Part shown: positions 53,975 through 64,000 of the stretch, piece after piece
How positions within the stretch are numbered: the stretch's first letter is position 1
Layout: each line of letters begins with the position of its first letter
DNA from: Bradyrhizobium sp. SZCCHNS1050
GTDB taxonomy: Bacteria; Pseudomonadota; Alphaproteobacteria; Rhizobiales; Xanthobacteraceae
Direction of reading: 5' to 3'
DNA: 64,000 bases
Assembly: GCF_032484785.1 (NCBI RefSeq)
Contig: NZ_JAUETR010000001.1
Span: 1,116,001 to 1,180,000, forward strand
Made by a program: the position numbers and the translations under genes
Notes under the pieces: generated by a model
What the model was told of the DNA's origin: nothing
Databases searched by the model: none
Seen by the model: the letters and a program-made list of their open reading frames with translations, nothing else

Positions 53975-54003
53975 AACGCCGGCGCTATCGCCGGCGTTTT
54001 TCG
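53975..54003. terminator. Terminator after the CheZ-like gene
   Basis: AACGCCGGCG (53975-53984) pairs with CGCCGGCGTT (53989-53998) across CTAT and is followed by TTT. It lies between converging genes. Confidence 0.9.
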
Positions 54004-54040
54004 TTCGACTCTCGACCTTTGCGGGATGTTCGCCCGGATC

Positions 54041-54550
54041 TCAGGCGCGCGGTCCGCAGCGGACGTAGACCATCGTCTGGTAACGGGTCGCCGCATCCTT
54101 GTCGACGAAGCGGGTGATCAGCACACGGCCGTCGAAGGAGACGACCTCGCGGTCCTGCTCGCCGCCGGGCGGTCCGGCCGGGCCGATGTAGTTCTTGCCG
54201 CTGGCCGATCCCTTCAAGCGCAGTTCCTGGGGAGTCGCCTGGTCGGCTAGGTGCATCACGACACCACCGGACGTGCCTGCCCCGATGACGTAGGGCTGTT
54301 TGCACTGCGCCAAAGCCATCTTTTCGGTGCGCGGGCGGTCATTCGGGTTGTTGTAGGCGGCAAGCCCCCATTTGCCCACGAGATCCTCGGCGCGAATCGT
54401 GGCCGGCACCTCGGGCTCGACCGGCGCCTCGGTCTGCTGCATGGGGGTCGACGGCGACAGGCTGAAGCCCGTGCACGCTCCCAGAAGCATCGTGAGCGCT
54501 GACGCGATCGCGAGATTGGCAACCGGCCGCGCGCACCGTGAACTCGTCAT
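54041..54550 (-). CDS. Outer-membrane-type lipoprotein, AprI/Inh-like C-terminal domain
   Basis: The 169-residue protein has a signal peptide with lipobox LLGAC, so Cys26 should be lipidated by the pathway that includes LspA at 9830. A Pro/Glu linker follows and then a beta-rich domain starting VGKWGLAAYNN, with two Cys (ALAQC and YVRC) placed to form a disulfide. This resembles the protease-inhibitor Inh/Omp19 family of rhizobial lipoproteins; the resemblance is by eye. The ATG at 54550 is the only good start. Confidence 0.7.
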   Translation of the reverse strand: MTSSRCARPVANLAIASALTMLLGACTGFSLSPSTPMQQTEAPVEPEVPATIRAEDLVGKWGLAAYNNPNDRPRTEKMALAQCKQPYVIGAGTSGGVVMHLADQATPQELRLKGSASGKNYIGPAGPPGGEQDREVVSFDGRVLITRFVDKDAATRYQTMVYVRCGPRA

Positions 54551-54712
54551 GGCATCCCCTTAGGAACAAGATCATGGCTGCCCCGTCCGGCAACCAAGCG
54601 CAAAACGCTCGTCAGAGCAATGACGTCGGATGACGACGCCGCTCCACTAACATGTCTGGCCCGGGACAACATCCCCTAACAGCCTCAAGAACGGCTTAAC
54701 GGCTGGCCGTTG

Positions 54713-54742
54713 CTTGACAGGAACAGCCGCAAGCCATATTTC
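54713..54742 (+). promoter_or_regulatory. groESL promoter
   Basis: CTTGACA (54713-54719) and CATATT/TATTTC near 54735-54742 are spaced by 15-17 bases. They fit a sigma-70-type promoter; CTTGAC and CCATAT also resemble an RpoH promoter. The CIRCE element starts 12 bases downstream, as expected for an operator over the start site. Confidence 0.65.
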
Positions 54743-54754
54743 CCCGAGCGGTCT

Positions 54755-54781
54755 TTAGCACTCGGAGGGCGGGATTGCTAA
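54755..54781 (+). promoter_or_regulatory. CIRCE element, HrcA operator
   Basis: TTAGCACTC (54755-54763), nine bases, GATTGCTAA (54773-54781). The consensus is TTAGCACTC-N9-GAGTGCTAA; only one base of the right arm differs. HrcA represses from this site and is released on heat shock. It lies 100 bases before groES. Confidence 0.93.
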
Positions 54782-54880
54782 GGCTGCGAGCCAGTTGGCG
54801 CCAAGTGGGCGTTCAATGTGGCCGCATTCAGATTTCCTCCGACAGCAACACTTATCCAAGCACCCCAAAAGGGATCCGTC

Positions 54881-56942
<2,062 letters not shown>

Positions 56943-56970
56943 GCCCTGCTTTCGACATCTCACATTCAGG

Positions 56971-56997
56971 AAGGCCGCCTCCGGGCGGCCTTCTTTT
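56971..56997 (+). terminator. groESL terminator
   Basis: AAGGCCGCC (56971-56979) pairs with GGCGGCCTT (56984-56992), followed by CTTTTT. Confidence 0.92.
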
Positions 56998-57082
56998 TGG
57001 CCGAGTGTCCGCACCGGGGGTGCAGCGACCGCAAATCGGCGCTACAGCTTAAAGCCGATTCTGCTCCCACAAGGATTTTCAG

Positions 57083-58273
57083 ATGCGCGCGATTTTGCTT
57101 GCGCTGGCCGTGATTGCAGCGGCCGCGCCGGAACTCGGTTGGGCCCAGAGCAAGAGCGGGACCAAGGCCCCCGCCAACGAGACTCGGTATTTTACCGCGA
57201 TCGACGGCCTGATGGACGGCAATGCCGACGTGATCCTGAAGGAGACGCGCCAGGGCAAGACCGTCACCGCCGCCACGCTCGACGTCTGCTATCCCGTCGC
57301 AAAGAATTCGGATCGCAAGGACCGCTTCGTGGTCAGCCTCACCGTCAATGGCCAGACCTTGACCGGTGCGACCCAGAGCAACGGCGCCAAGGAGCCGGTC
57401 ACGGTGAAGCTGAATCGCAAGCCGACCGGCGACACGTTCGAGTTCCGCGGACAGATCGCGATCGGCAAGACCGTCACCGAGGTGGCGTCGACCGACAATT
57501 CCGACGTCAGCGAGAAAGAGTTCCAGGAGAGCCAGTCGAGCGACGACGGCATCAGCGCCCAGCCGAAGGACTTCACTGACGTCTCGCCCGAGGCGATCTC
57601 GGTCCGGCTCAAGCTAGACGCGGTGACCGACTTCCTCAAGAGCCTGAAGGGCGAGAACGTCGAAGTTTCGCTGTCGAGCCTCATCGTGAGCTGCGACGCA
57701 CTGCGCGCGGGCGAGCAGACCATCAGCATGACCGTCGACCCCGAACGAGCCGGCGCGCTGATCGCGAAGGCGCGGACCATGAACGGCGTCGTCACTGCCG
57801 GCTGGACCGCCGGCACGGTCGAGATGGACCGCACCATCCGCTTTGCGGCGGCCGACTGGCGCGACGGTGACAAGATCAACAAGGACAAGCTGGCGGGCGC
57901 CATCTCCGACGTGCTGGCCAAGACCTACAATGCCAAGCCGACGAGTGCGGCGTGGAATCCGGTCAGCGGCAAGCTGAAGCTGACGTTGAAGCGGCCGAGC
58001 CAGCTGATGCCGGCGCTCGAGCTGACCGACGTCATCGAGGTCACCGGCCTCGTCTCGGCGGACAAGCCGGGCGGCGCCGACGCGCTGATGCTCTGGATCA
58101 GCAGCCCGACGACGACCACCATCGATGAGGCCTCGAGCGCCAAGCTGATCCTGTCGGACGAATCCTCGGGCGACGAGGAAGGCGACACGCGGGATGATGG
58201 CGGCGCCATCGACGAGCTGGCGAAGGCCTTCAAGGCCAAGCGCTGGGATGCGGACAACTCGGTCTGGAAGTAA
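57083..58273 (+). CDS. Secreted protein of unknown function
   Basis: The 396-residue protein has a signal peptide ending near GWAQ. A beta-rich N-terminal domain follows, containing one early Cys (LDVCYPVAK), then FVVSLTVNGQTL and EFRGQIAIG. A region from about residue 160 has a second Cys (SLIVSCDALRAG), and the acidic C-terminal linker leads to WDADNSVWK. I do not recognise the family. There are no enzyme motifs. It stands alone after the groEL terminator and is followed by a family D repeat. Confidence 0.7.
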   Translation: MRAILLALAVIAAAAPELGWAQSKSGTKAPANETRYFTAIDGLMDGNADVILKETRQGKTVTAATLDVCYPVAKNSDRKDRFVVSLTVNGQTLTGATQSNGAKEPVTVKLNRKPTGDTFEFRGQIAIGKTVTEVASTDNSDVSEKEFQESQSSDDGISAQPKDFTDVSPEAISVRLKLDAVTDFLKSLKGENVEVSLSSLIVSCDALRAGEQTISMTVDPERAGALIAKARTMNGVVTAGWTAGTVEMDRTIRFAAADWRDGDKINKDKLAGAISDVLAKTYNAKPTSAAWNPVSGKLKLTLKRPSQLMPALELTDVIEVTGLVSADKPGGADALMLWISSPTTTTIDEASSAKLILSDESSGDEEGDTRDDGGAIDELAKAFKAKRWDADNSVWK

Positions 58274-58311
58274 GGCGAGCCATGACGGCATGGCGCCGCG
58301 ATCTCAGATGC

Positions 58312-58461
58312 CACCCTCCCCTGGAGGGGGAGGGTCGATCGCGCGCGAAGCGGGCGAGCGGGGTGACGCCGCGGGCACCGGGGCACGTGGAGAGATCACC
58401 CCACCCCGCCTCCCATTCGCTGCGCTCATGAGAGGCGCCCCTCCCCCTCCAGGGGAGGGTG
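58312..58461. repeat. Inverted intergenic repeat, family D copy 2
   Basis: Perfect 23-base arms, 58312-58334 and 58439-58461 (CACCCTCCCCTGGAGGGG and its complement), surround a GC-rich centre including GGGTGA/TCACCCC-like inner arms. It resembles the 18914-19032 element in layout. The rest of the 58274-58613 gap has no supported gene. Confidence 0.8.
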
Positions 58462-58613
58462 ACCGCGGGGCAGACCTCAAGGGTGCACACTGCGGAAGCG
58501 CGAGCGTGCGCAAGGCTGTTTGCTCAAATCATGATGCGGAAAGTGGAACGCATCATGCTCGAGCTTGAGCCCTCGACAGTCCCCACCAGGACTTTGGAAA
58601 CGGCCGTCTCGGC

Positions 58614-59021
58614 TCAATTGGTGTTGAGCCGGAAGCGCAGCGTCTTCGGTCCGATGAAGATGATCAGGTCGCCCTGACGCTTCCAGTTCGTCACCGCGCT
58701 CAGCGCCGCGATCAGTTCGTCGTCAGCCTGCGCGCGCGCCACCGGGCAGTTGCGGTCCTCGATCTTGCCGGCGATGAACACGATGGTGTTGCCGGCGACC
58801 GAGAACTGCCCCTTGCCGCCCTTGCACCACAGCTCGAGCACAGCATCACCGTTGTCGCCGATGTCGAGATCCGGCACCCGCTTCGAGCCCGGCTGCGGCA
58901 GCGCATCCAGCGTCATCTCCATGCCGAAGGGAAATTCCTCCGCCGAGGCGGCGGCAAGGGGCACGGCCGACATCAACAGGGCCGCAGCCAGTTTGGCGCA
59001 AGCTCGCTTCACTACTCGCAT
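58614..59021 (-). CDS. Small secreted protein, META/HslJ-like fold possible
   Basis: The 135-residue protein has a signal peptide ending near AASAEE. A beta-rich domain follows with two Cys (LELWCKGGKG and DRNCPVARAQ), likely disulfide-bonded. Its last part, TNWKRQGDLIIFIGPKTLRFRL, resembles META/HslJ domains. The function is unknown. GAGAGGA precedes the ATG at 59021, which is chosen over an upstream in-frame ATG at 59036. Confidence 0.7.
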   Translation of the reverse strand: MRVVKRACAKLAAALLMSAVPLAAASAEEFPFGMEMTLDALPQPGSKRVPDLDIGDNGDAVLELWCKGGKGQFSVAGNTIVFIAGKIEDRNCPVARAQADDELIAALSAVTNWKRQGDLIIFIGPKTLRFRLNTN

Positions 59022-59121
59022 CGTTCCTCTCGACACATCATCACGTGCAGGGCTCGCCTCTTAAGCGATCGGCCCGGCGACCGCCAGCACGGCTCCCGCA
59101 CAAATGTGTTCCAAACATAGC

Positions 59122-59155
59122 AAGCCCCGCGCCGCAGCTACGGCGCGGGGCTTTT
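59122..59155. terminator. Terminator downstream of lldP
   Basis: AAGCCCCGCGCCG (59122-59134) pairs with CGGCGCGGGGCTT (59141-59153) across a 6-base loop, with T residues on one side and AAAAG on the other when read from the minus strand. It lies 17 bases after the permease stop. Confidence 0.8.
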
Positions 59156-59171
59156 GTCGCTGCCGGTGTTG

Positions 59172-60836
59172 CTACTTCAGCACCATCGCCGTGAACGGAT
59201 AGACATAGGCCTGCAAGGTGACGAACAGGCCGACCAGACAGGCCAGCACGATCGAATGCAGGAAGACGTAGCGCAGGATCGAGCTCTCGTGGCCGTACCA
59301 GTTGGTGGCGGTCGAGGCGACGACGATCGACTGCGCATCGATCATCTTGCCCATGACACCGCCGGAGGAGTTGGCGGCCGCCATCAGGACAGGGGACAGG
59401 CCGAGCTGCTCGGAGGTGATCTTCTGCAGGTTTCCGAACAGCACGTTCGAGGCCGTATCCGATCCCGTCAGCGCCACGCCCAACCAGCCGAGCAAGGTGC
59501 CGAAGAACGGATAGAGCACGCCTGTCGCGGCGAAGGCCAAGCCGAGCGTGGCATCGACGCCGGACAGCCGGGTCAGCGTGCCGATCGCGAGCATCGCCGA
59601 GATCGTGATCAGCGAGATCGCGCAGAGACGGATGGTGCGGCCGTATTCCGCGATCAGCTTGCCCGGTCCGACACCCATCAGGAAGCCGGAGATGATCGCG
59701 GCGATCAGCATGCCGGTGCCGGTGAAGGTCAGGTAGGTGAACGAGAACACCGCGCCTTCCGGCGTCGGCTTCGCAGCCACCGGCGGCATCTTGTTGATCA
59801 GCTTGTCGAGCTCGGGCACCGGATAGTTCCAGGTGAAGATCGAGTTCGCCCAGGCCTTGAAGGCGCCGTTGCCCCAGATCAGCATGATGACGCAGACGAT
59901 GATCCAGGGCAGCAGCGCGCCCCAGAGCTCGGCTTGCGTCAGCGGCGTGCGGTCCAGCGGCTTCGCCGCCGTCATCGTGGCGGCCGATTCGTCACGCCCG
60001 CGCAACGCTGGCGACAGCCACAGCTGCTTGGGCTGCCAGACCTTGAGGAACAGGATCAGCGCGCCCATCGAGATCAGCGAGGCGCCGATGTCGACGATCC
60101 ACGGATTGATGTAGTTCGAGATCAGGAATTGCGGCACCGCGAAGGAGACGCCGGTGACCAGGATCGCCGGCCAGATGTCCTTCATGCCCTTCCAGCCCGC
60201 GAACGCCCAGATCACCCAGAACGGCACGATCAGCGAGAACACCGGCAGCTGCCGGCCGACCATCGCGCCGAGGATGTAAGGGTCGAGACCGGTGACCGAG
60301 GCGAGGCCCTGGATCGGCGTGCCAAGCGCGCCATAGGCGACCGGGGCGGTGTTGGCGATCAGCGACAGGCCGGAGGCCGCGAGCGGCGAGAAGCCGAGAC
60401 CGATCAGCACGGCACCGGTGATCGCCACCGGGGTGCCGAAGCCGGACGCGCCCTCGAAGAACGCGCCGAAGGAGAAGGCGACCAGCAACAGTTGCAGCCG
60501 CCGGTCCTCCGTGACGCCACCGATGGCGCGCTTCAGAAGCTCGAACCGTCCGGTGGAAACCGTGACCTGGTAGAGGAAGATGACGTTCAGGACGATCCAG
60601 CCGATCGGAAAGAACCCGGTGATGACGCCCAGAAACGTCGCGCGCAGCGACATGTTGGCCGGCATCGTGAAGACGAAGATCGTGATCAGGTTGGTCAGGA
60701 TCACGGCGATGATCGCCGCGATGTGTGCCTTGACCTTGCCACTGGCGATCAGCACCAGCAGCGTCACCACCGGGACGGCCGCGGCCAGCGTCGACAGCGC
60801 CGGGCTCCCCAACGGGTCGTAGATTTGATTCCACAT
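59172..60836 (-). CDS. lldP: L-lactate permease
   Basis: The 554-residue inner-membrane symporter has about twelve or more hydrophobic segments and the lactate permease blocks FFPIGWIVLNVIFLYQ, FGAFFEGASGFGTPVAITGA, GALGTPIQGLA and LGWLGVALTGSDTASNVLFG, plus AAANSSGGVMGKMIDAQSI. It imports lactate or glycolate with protons. The ATG at 60836 has GGGGGGAGAAG before it. A spaced inverted repeat (60868-60896) upstream may be an operator. Confidence 0.95.
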   Translation of the reverse strand: MWNQIYDPLGSPALSTLAAAVPVVTLLVLIASGKVKAHIAAIIAVILTNLITIFVFTMPANMSLRATFLGVITGFFPIGWIVLNVIFLYQVTVSTGRFELLKRAIGGVTEDRRLQLLLVAFSFGAFFEGASGFGTPVAITGAVLIGLGFSPLAASGLSLIANTAPVAYGALGTPIQGLASVTGLDPYILGAMVGRQLPVFSLIVPFWVIWAFAGWKGMKDIWPAILVTGVSFAVPQFLISNYINPWIVDIGASLISMGALILFLKVWQPKQLWLSPALRGRDESAATMTAAKPLDRTPLTQAELWGALLPWIIVCVIMLIWGNGAFKAWANSIFTWNYPVPELDKLINKMPPVAAKPTPEGAVFSFTYLTFTGTGMLIAAIISGFLMGVGPGKLIAEYGRTIRLCAISLITISAMLAIGTLTRLSGVDATLGLAFAATGVLYPFFGTLLGWLGVALTGSDTASNVLFGNLQKITSEQLGLSPVLMAAANSSGGVMGKMIDAQSIVVASTATNWYGHESSILRYVFLHSIVLACLVGLFVTLQAYVYPFTAMVLK

Positions 60837-60867
60837 CGTGACTTCTCCCCCCACGTTCTTGTTGTTG

Positions 60868-60896
60868 GACCTGAGGCCGGCGGGACGGATCAGGTC
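60868..60896. promoter_or_regulatory. Spaced inverted repeat upstream of lldP
   Basis: GACCTGA (60868-60874) and TCAGGTC (60890-60896) are perfect complements across 15 bases, starting 32 bases before the lldP start. They could be a repressor site or an mRNA hairpin. This is weak evidence because no second copy is visible. Confidence 0.3.
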
Positions 60897-61158
60897 TGCT
60901 CGCCCGGGCCCCCAAGCCTGGCACAGGTCGGAAAAGCAGATCACAAAACCGGCAACGCCCAACTCTGCTCAAATTCTCGCGAAATCTGGCGGCGGTCGCA
61001 GTCCCTCTCCCCTGCCCCATGCTACGGTTTGTCACACGCGACCGACAAGCCGGCGGCCACCCGCCAGATTACGACTTTAGTCTAGGCAGGCGGTGCCAAC
61101 CGCGATTTTCTCGTTTTTCGCCAGCCTGTTAAGACCTTTTCTCAGGAGCAGCCCCTCT

Positions 61159-62919
61159 GTGAACAATCTGCGCTCGACCGTCGCCACCGTCTGGCGGATC
61201 GCCATTCCCTACTTCCGCTCCGAGGACAAGGTCGCCGGCCGCATCCTCCTCGCCGCCGTCATTGCGATCGAACTGTCGCTCGTTGCGATCCAGGTGCTGG
61301 TGAACCAGTGGCAGAACAGGTTCTTCAACGCGCTGCAGCAGTATGATTGGAACAGCTTCATCTGGGAAATCGGCGTATTCGCCGTACTGGCGACCATCTT
61401 CATCATCCTGGCCGTCTACCAGCTCTATCTCAATCAATGGCTGCAGATCCGCTGGCGGCGGTGGATGACCGACGTCTACCTGCGCCGCTGGCTGGACAAC
61501 GCCACGCACTATCGCATGCAGCTCAAGGGCGACATCGCCGACAACCCGGACCAGCGCATTGCCGACGACGTGCAGCTGTTCGTCGACAAGACGCTGAACA
61601 TCACCATCGGCCTGCTCAGCTCGATCGTCTCGCTCGCATCGTTCATGGTGGTGCTCTGGGGGCTGTCGACCGATGCCCCACTGCAGCTGTTCGGCACCGA
61701 CATCGCGATCCCCGGCTACCTGGTCTGGATCGCGCTGATCTATGCGATCTTCGGGACCATCCTGACGCATTGGATCGGCTCGCCGCTCGTCAATCTCAAC
61801 TTCGAGCAGCAGCGCTACGAGGCCGACTTCCGCTTCAACCTGGTGCGGGTGCGCGAAAGCTCCGAGCAGATCGCGCTGCTGCGCGGCGAAGGCGCCGAGC
61901 AAGGTCAGCTCGGAACCCGCTTCGGCCGGGTCGTGCAGAACTGGTACCAGATCATGAGCCGGACCAAGCGGCTGACGGCCTTCACGGCGGGCTATTCGCA
62001 GGCGGCCGTGATCTTTCCCTATGTGCTCGTTGCGCCGGCCTACTTCGCCAAGTCGATCCAGATGGGCGGCATCATGCAGACGGCGTCCGCGTTCTCGACG
62101 GTGCAGGGCGCGCTGTCGTTCTTCGTGACGACTTACCGGACGCTTGCCGACTGGCGCTCGACCGTCGCCCGCCTCGACGGCTTCGACATGTCCATCGAGA
62201 GCGCGCACAAGCTCTCGGGCGAGCCGCAGACGATCGATGTCGTCGACCATGCCGGCGACAGCATCGATCTCGCCCAGCTGCTGCTGAAGCTGCCCAATGG
62301 CCTGCCGCTGGTCGCGGCCGACGGGTTCAGCATCGGCAACAACGAGCGCACGCTGCTGACCGGGCCCTCCGGCGCCGGCAAGTCGACGCTGTTCCGCGCC
62401 ATCGCCGGCGTCTGGCCGTTCGGCAGCGGCGCCATCAGCGTGCCCTCGCATGCCAAGCTGATGATGCTGCCGCAGCGGCCCTACTTCCCGATCGGCGCGC
62501 TCAAGGCGGCGATCGTCTATCCCGCGGCGGCGGACGCTTTCAGCGTCGAGCAGGTCAGGGAGGCGCTGGTGGCCGTCGGTCTGCCGCAACTGGCGGACCG
62601 CCTGGACGAGGACTCGCACTGGAACCGGATGCTGTCGCTCGGCGAGCAGCAGCGGCTCGGAATTGCCCGCGCGCTGCTGCATGCGCCCCAATATCTCTTC
62701 CTCGATGAGGCCACGGCCTCGCTCGACGAGCCGAGCGAAGCCAGGCTCTATCGGGTCATCGCCGAACGGCTGCCGCAGACCACCGTCGTCTCGATCGGCC
62801 ACCGCTCGACCCTGCACGAGTTCCACGATCGAAAGGTCGAGCTGATTCGGGATGGCGACCGGTTCTCGCTGCGGCCGGCCGGACAGGCGGCCGACGCGAC
62901 CGCGGATGGAGGCAGCTGA
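61159..62919 (+). CDS. ABC transporter with fused permease and ATPase, SbmA/BacA-YddA type
   Basis: The 586-residue protein has an N-terminal membrane domain of the ABC_membrane_2 family (NQWQNRFFNALQQYDW and LNQWLQIRWRRWMTDVYLRRW, then LVNLNFEQQRYEADFRF) with about six hydrophobic segments. A complete ATPase follows: Walker A GPSGAGKSTL, signature LSLGEQQRLGIAR, Walker B FLDEATASLD and the His loop IGHRS. Relatives import peptides, modified peptides or lipids; BacA supports long-chain fatty acid modification of lipid A in rhizobia. GTG at 61159 has AGGAG 11 bases upstream; a GTG at 61093 is an alternative. Confidence 0.9.
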   Translation: MNNLRSTVATVWRIAIPYFRSEDKVAGRILLAAVIAIELSLVAIQVLVNQWQNRFFNALQQYDWNSFIWEIGVFAVLATIFIILAVYQLYLNQWLQIRWRRWMTDVYLRRWLDNATHYRMQLKGDIADNPDQRIADDVQLFVDKTLNITIGLLSSIVSLASFMVVLWGLSTDAPLQLFGTDIAIPGYLVWIALIYAIFGTILTHWIGSPLVNLNFEQQRYEADFRFNLVRVRESSEQIALLRGEGAEQGQLGTRFGRVVQNWYQIMSRTKRLTAFTAGYSQAAVIFPYVLVAPAYFAKSIQMGGIMQTASAFSTVQGALSFFVTTYRTLADWRSTVARLDGFDMSIESAHKLSGEPQTIDVVDHAGDSIDLAQLLLKLPNGLPLVAADGFSIGNNERTLLTGPSGAGKSTLFRAIAGVWPFGSGAISVPSHAKLMMLPQRPYFPIGALKAAIVYPAAADAFSVEQVREALVAVGLPQLADRLDEDSHWNRMLSLGEQQRLGIARALLHAPQYLFLDEATASLDEPSEARLYRVIAERLPQTTVVSIGHRSTLHEFHDRKVELIRDGDRFSLRPAGQAADATADGGS

Positions 62920-62946
62920 CGCGAGCGCCGCTGCGCCAGCAAAGCA

Positions 62947-62976
62947 GAAGGGCGGCAGATTGCTCTGCCGCCCTTC
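62947..62976. terminator. Shared terminator between converging ABC transporter and porin genes
   Basis: GAAGGGCGGCAG (62947-62958) pairs perfectly with CTGCCGCCCTTC (62965-62976) across a 6-base loop. Confidence 0.85.
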
Positions 62977-63004
62977 GTAATGAGTTCGATCCGCCTTGCG
63001 GTGA

Positions 63005-64000
63005 TTACTTCAGGTTGGTCATCGCCGTCAGGTCGACCGAGAGCTTGGCGATGCCGGTCGCGCCGCACCACTTCGAGCCGACGCCGGTCGGGTTGATCGC
63101 GGTCACGTTGGTCGTGCCGCTGCCGGTGAAGTCGCTGGTGAAGGCGTTGCAATCACCCTTGGAGAGGTTGGTGTCGGAGTAGCGCAGGTCCAGCGTGAAC
63201 ACCTTGTAGGTGAAGCCGACGCCGATGTTCCAGGTGTTGTAGTCGGCATACTTGATACCATTCGGGAAGGCGGCCGTGCCGTAGAACGAGTCGGAGGTGC
63301 CGAACCACTGGCGGCCGAACTCACCCGACACATACATGCCGACGCCGCTGGAGCCGAAGGTGGTGCTGGGCGCGGTCCACTTGCCGGTGACCGATGCGTA
63401 GTTGCCCCAGGCGCCGGTGTTCAGGAAGCTCGGCGAGTAGAACTCGGTGATGCCGAACGTCCAGTTATCGTTCACCGTGTAGTTCATCTTGCCGTAGACT
63501 TCGAAGAACGAGACGTCCTTCTTCATCACGTTGAGGTTGGTCAGGGTGTTGGCCTGACACTCGGCGCTCAGGGCGCGGCCGGCGAAGTCCGTCGTGGCGC
63601 CACCGCCGTAATAGCAGGTCCCGCCCGGATACAGATAGCCCCAGACGCCGATGTCGAAGGCGAAGGCGCCGAAGGTCGGGCGGACACCGCCGTAGATGTC
63701 GATCTCGGCAGCAGCGCGGTTCGGGAAGGAAATGCTCTCGCCGGCGACGCCGACGTAGAACTGCAGGTCCTTGTTGACGTTGAAGCGCGGCTCGAAATAG
63801 GCGGCGACCGACGGCTTGTGGTTCGACTGGGTGACGCCGCGGAACACGTAGTCGTTCATGATCGCCGCGCCGAACGCGATGTCCCACGGCTCGAACGCGA
63901 CCGGAGGCGGAGCCTTATAGGCCTTGACCGCCATGTCCGCCGCCGAAGCCGATCCCGAAACCATTGCCAGCGCCGTTGCCAGCAAAGCCCACTTCTTCAT
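63005..64000 (-). CDS. TorF-family putative outer-membrane porin
   Basis: The 331-residue protein has a signal peptide ending near SASA and then alternating amphipathic beta strands. Family phrases are MNDYVFRGVTQSNHKPSVAAYFEP, IDIYGGVRPTFGAFAFDIGVWGYLYPG (each in two parts) and NTWNIGVGFTYKVFTLDLRYSDTNLS. The end, MTNLK, is not the classic terminal Phe. Four or more Cys occur in loops (TCYYGG, SAECQ, GDCNA, WCGA) and may form disulfides. It probably lets small solutes through the outer membrane. The ATG is the last three bases of the window, so the gene is complete but its promoter is outside. Confidence 0.88.
   Translation of the reverse strand: MKKWALLATALAMVSGSASAADMAVKAYKAPPPVAFEPWDIAFGAAIMNDYVFRGVTQSNHKPSVAAYFEPRFNVNKDLQFYVGVAGESISFPNRAAAEIDIYGGVRPTFGAFAFDIGVWGYLYPGGTCYYGGGATTDFAGRALSAECQANTLTNLNVMKKDVSFFEVYGKMNYTVNDNWTFGITEFYSPSFLNTGAWGNYASVTGKWTAPSTTFGSSGVGMYVSGEFGRQWFGTSDSFYGTAAFPNGIKYADYNTWNIGVGFTYKVFTLDLRYSDTNLSKGDCNAFTSDFTGSGTTNVTAINPTGVGSKWCGATGIAKLSVDLTAMTNLK

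Noticed and set aside
59154..61085. 643-codon plus-strand open frame opposite the lactate permease
   Set aside because: It is antisense to a well-recognised permease and rich in Arg/Asp/Gln/His with no domain.

Overview
The window is one continuous, gene-dense, high-GC chromosomal segment. It looks like a Bradyrhizobium-type alphaproteobacterium (Bradyrhizobiaceae/Nitrobacteraceae). This is inferred from several things: the protein style of almost every gene, GTG/TTG starts, a DUF2093 protein, a DUF6101-type protein, a HisZ-HisG pair, a MutL that carries its own endonuclease motif, a groESL operon behind a CIRCE element, and several families of nested-palindrome intergenic repeats. I see no rRNA, tRNA, transposase, integrase, phage or CRISPR locus. 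Most of the window is core chromosome. All functional calls are from sequence motifs read by eye; no database search was run.

Layout. 1-6.3 kb: the 3' end of a class III aminotransferase, a holin-like membrane protein, a degenerate EAL protein, a HAD-IIA phosphatase, an orphan CheY and ribF. 6.3-11.2 kb: a candidate Ile-rich leader peptide, ileS, lspA and a secreted unknown. 11.3-14.1 kb: a catalytic/non-catalytic M16 peptidase pair. 14.1-15.3 kb: a 1.2 kb gene-free stretch made of repeats and a strong hairpin element. 15.3-18.9 kb: arfB, then an operon of cytochrome c, a VOC protein, a Tat-exported small subunit and a GMC flavoprotein, which looks like a periplasmic dehydrogenase. 19-25 kb: a ribbon-helix-helix protein, mutL, rsmD, a pseudouridine synthase with a very long basic tail, and tadA. 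25-30.8 kb: a four-gene minus-strand operon of a zinc-ribbon/adenylate cyclase/ATPase/TPR protein, an unknown protein, a methyltransferase and a cytochrome P450. This is the most accessory-looking part of the window and it contains a drop in GC.

30.8-36.7 kb: purD, a winged-helix regulator coupled to a membrane protein, an alpha/beta hydrolase facing a striking palindromic operator, xseA, and a dienelactone-hydrolase-like protein without its nucleophile. 36.9-41.3 kb: an envelope cluster (DUF2093, lpxK, waaA, a DUF374 acyltransferase, DUF4170), followed by a cysQ-like phosphatase and pmbA. 42.9-46.7 kb: a DUF6101-type protein, ubiA, two tandem paralogous secreted proteins, and rsmE. 46.9-49 kb: hisZ-hisG. 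49-51 kb: a polyprenol-type glycosyltransferase coupled to a ChbG/HpnK deacetylase. 51-54.6 kb: a DUF2076 protein, an L,D-transpeptidase, a CheZ-like phosphatase and a lipoprotein. 54.7-57 kb: groES-groEL under a promoter plus CIRCE. 57-64 kb: two secreted unknowns, an L-lactate permease, an SbmA/YddA-type ABC transporter and a TorF-family porin.

The best candidates for something undescribed are three. (1) A 15-codon leader with four Ile codons (ATA, ATC, ATC, ATT) just upstream of ileS suggests ribosome-mediated regulation. (2) The cyclase/unknown/methyltransferase/P450 operon couples a signalling or NTPase protein to a small-molecule-modifying pair. (3) There is a set of covarying, nested-hairpin intergenic repeats, including a structured element near 14.8 kb.
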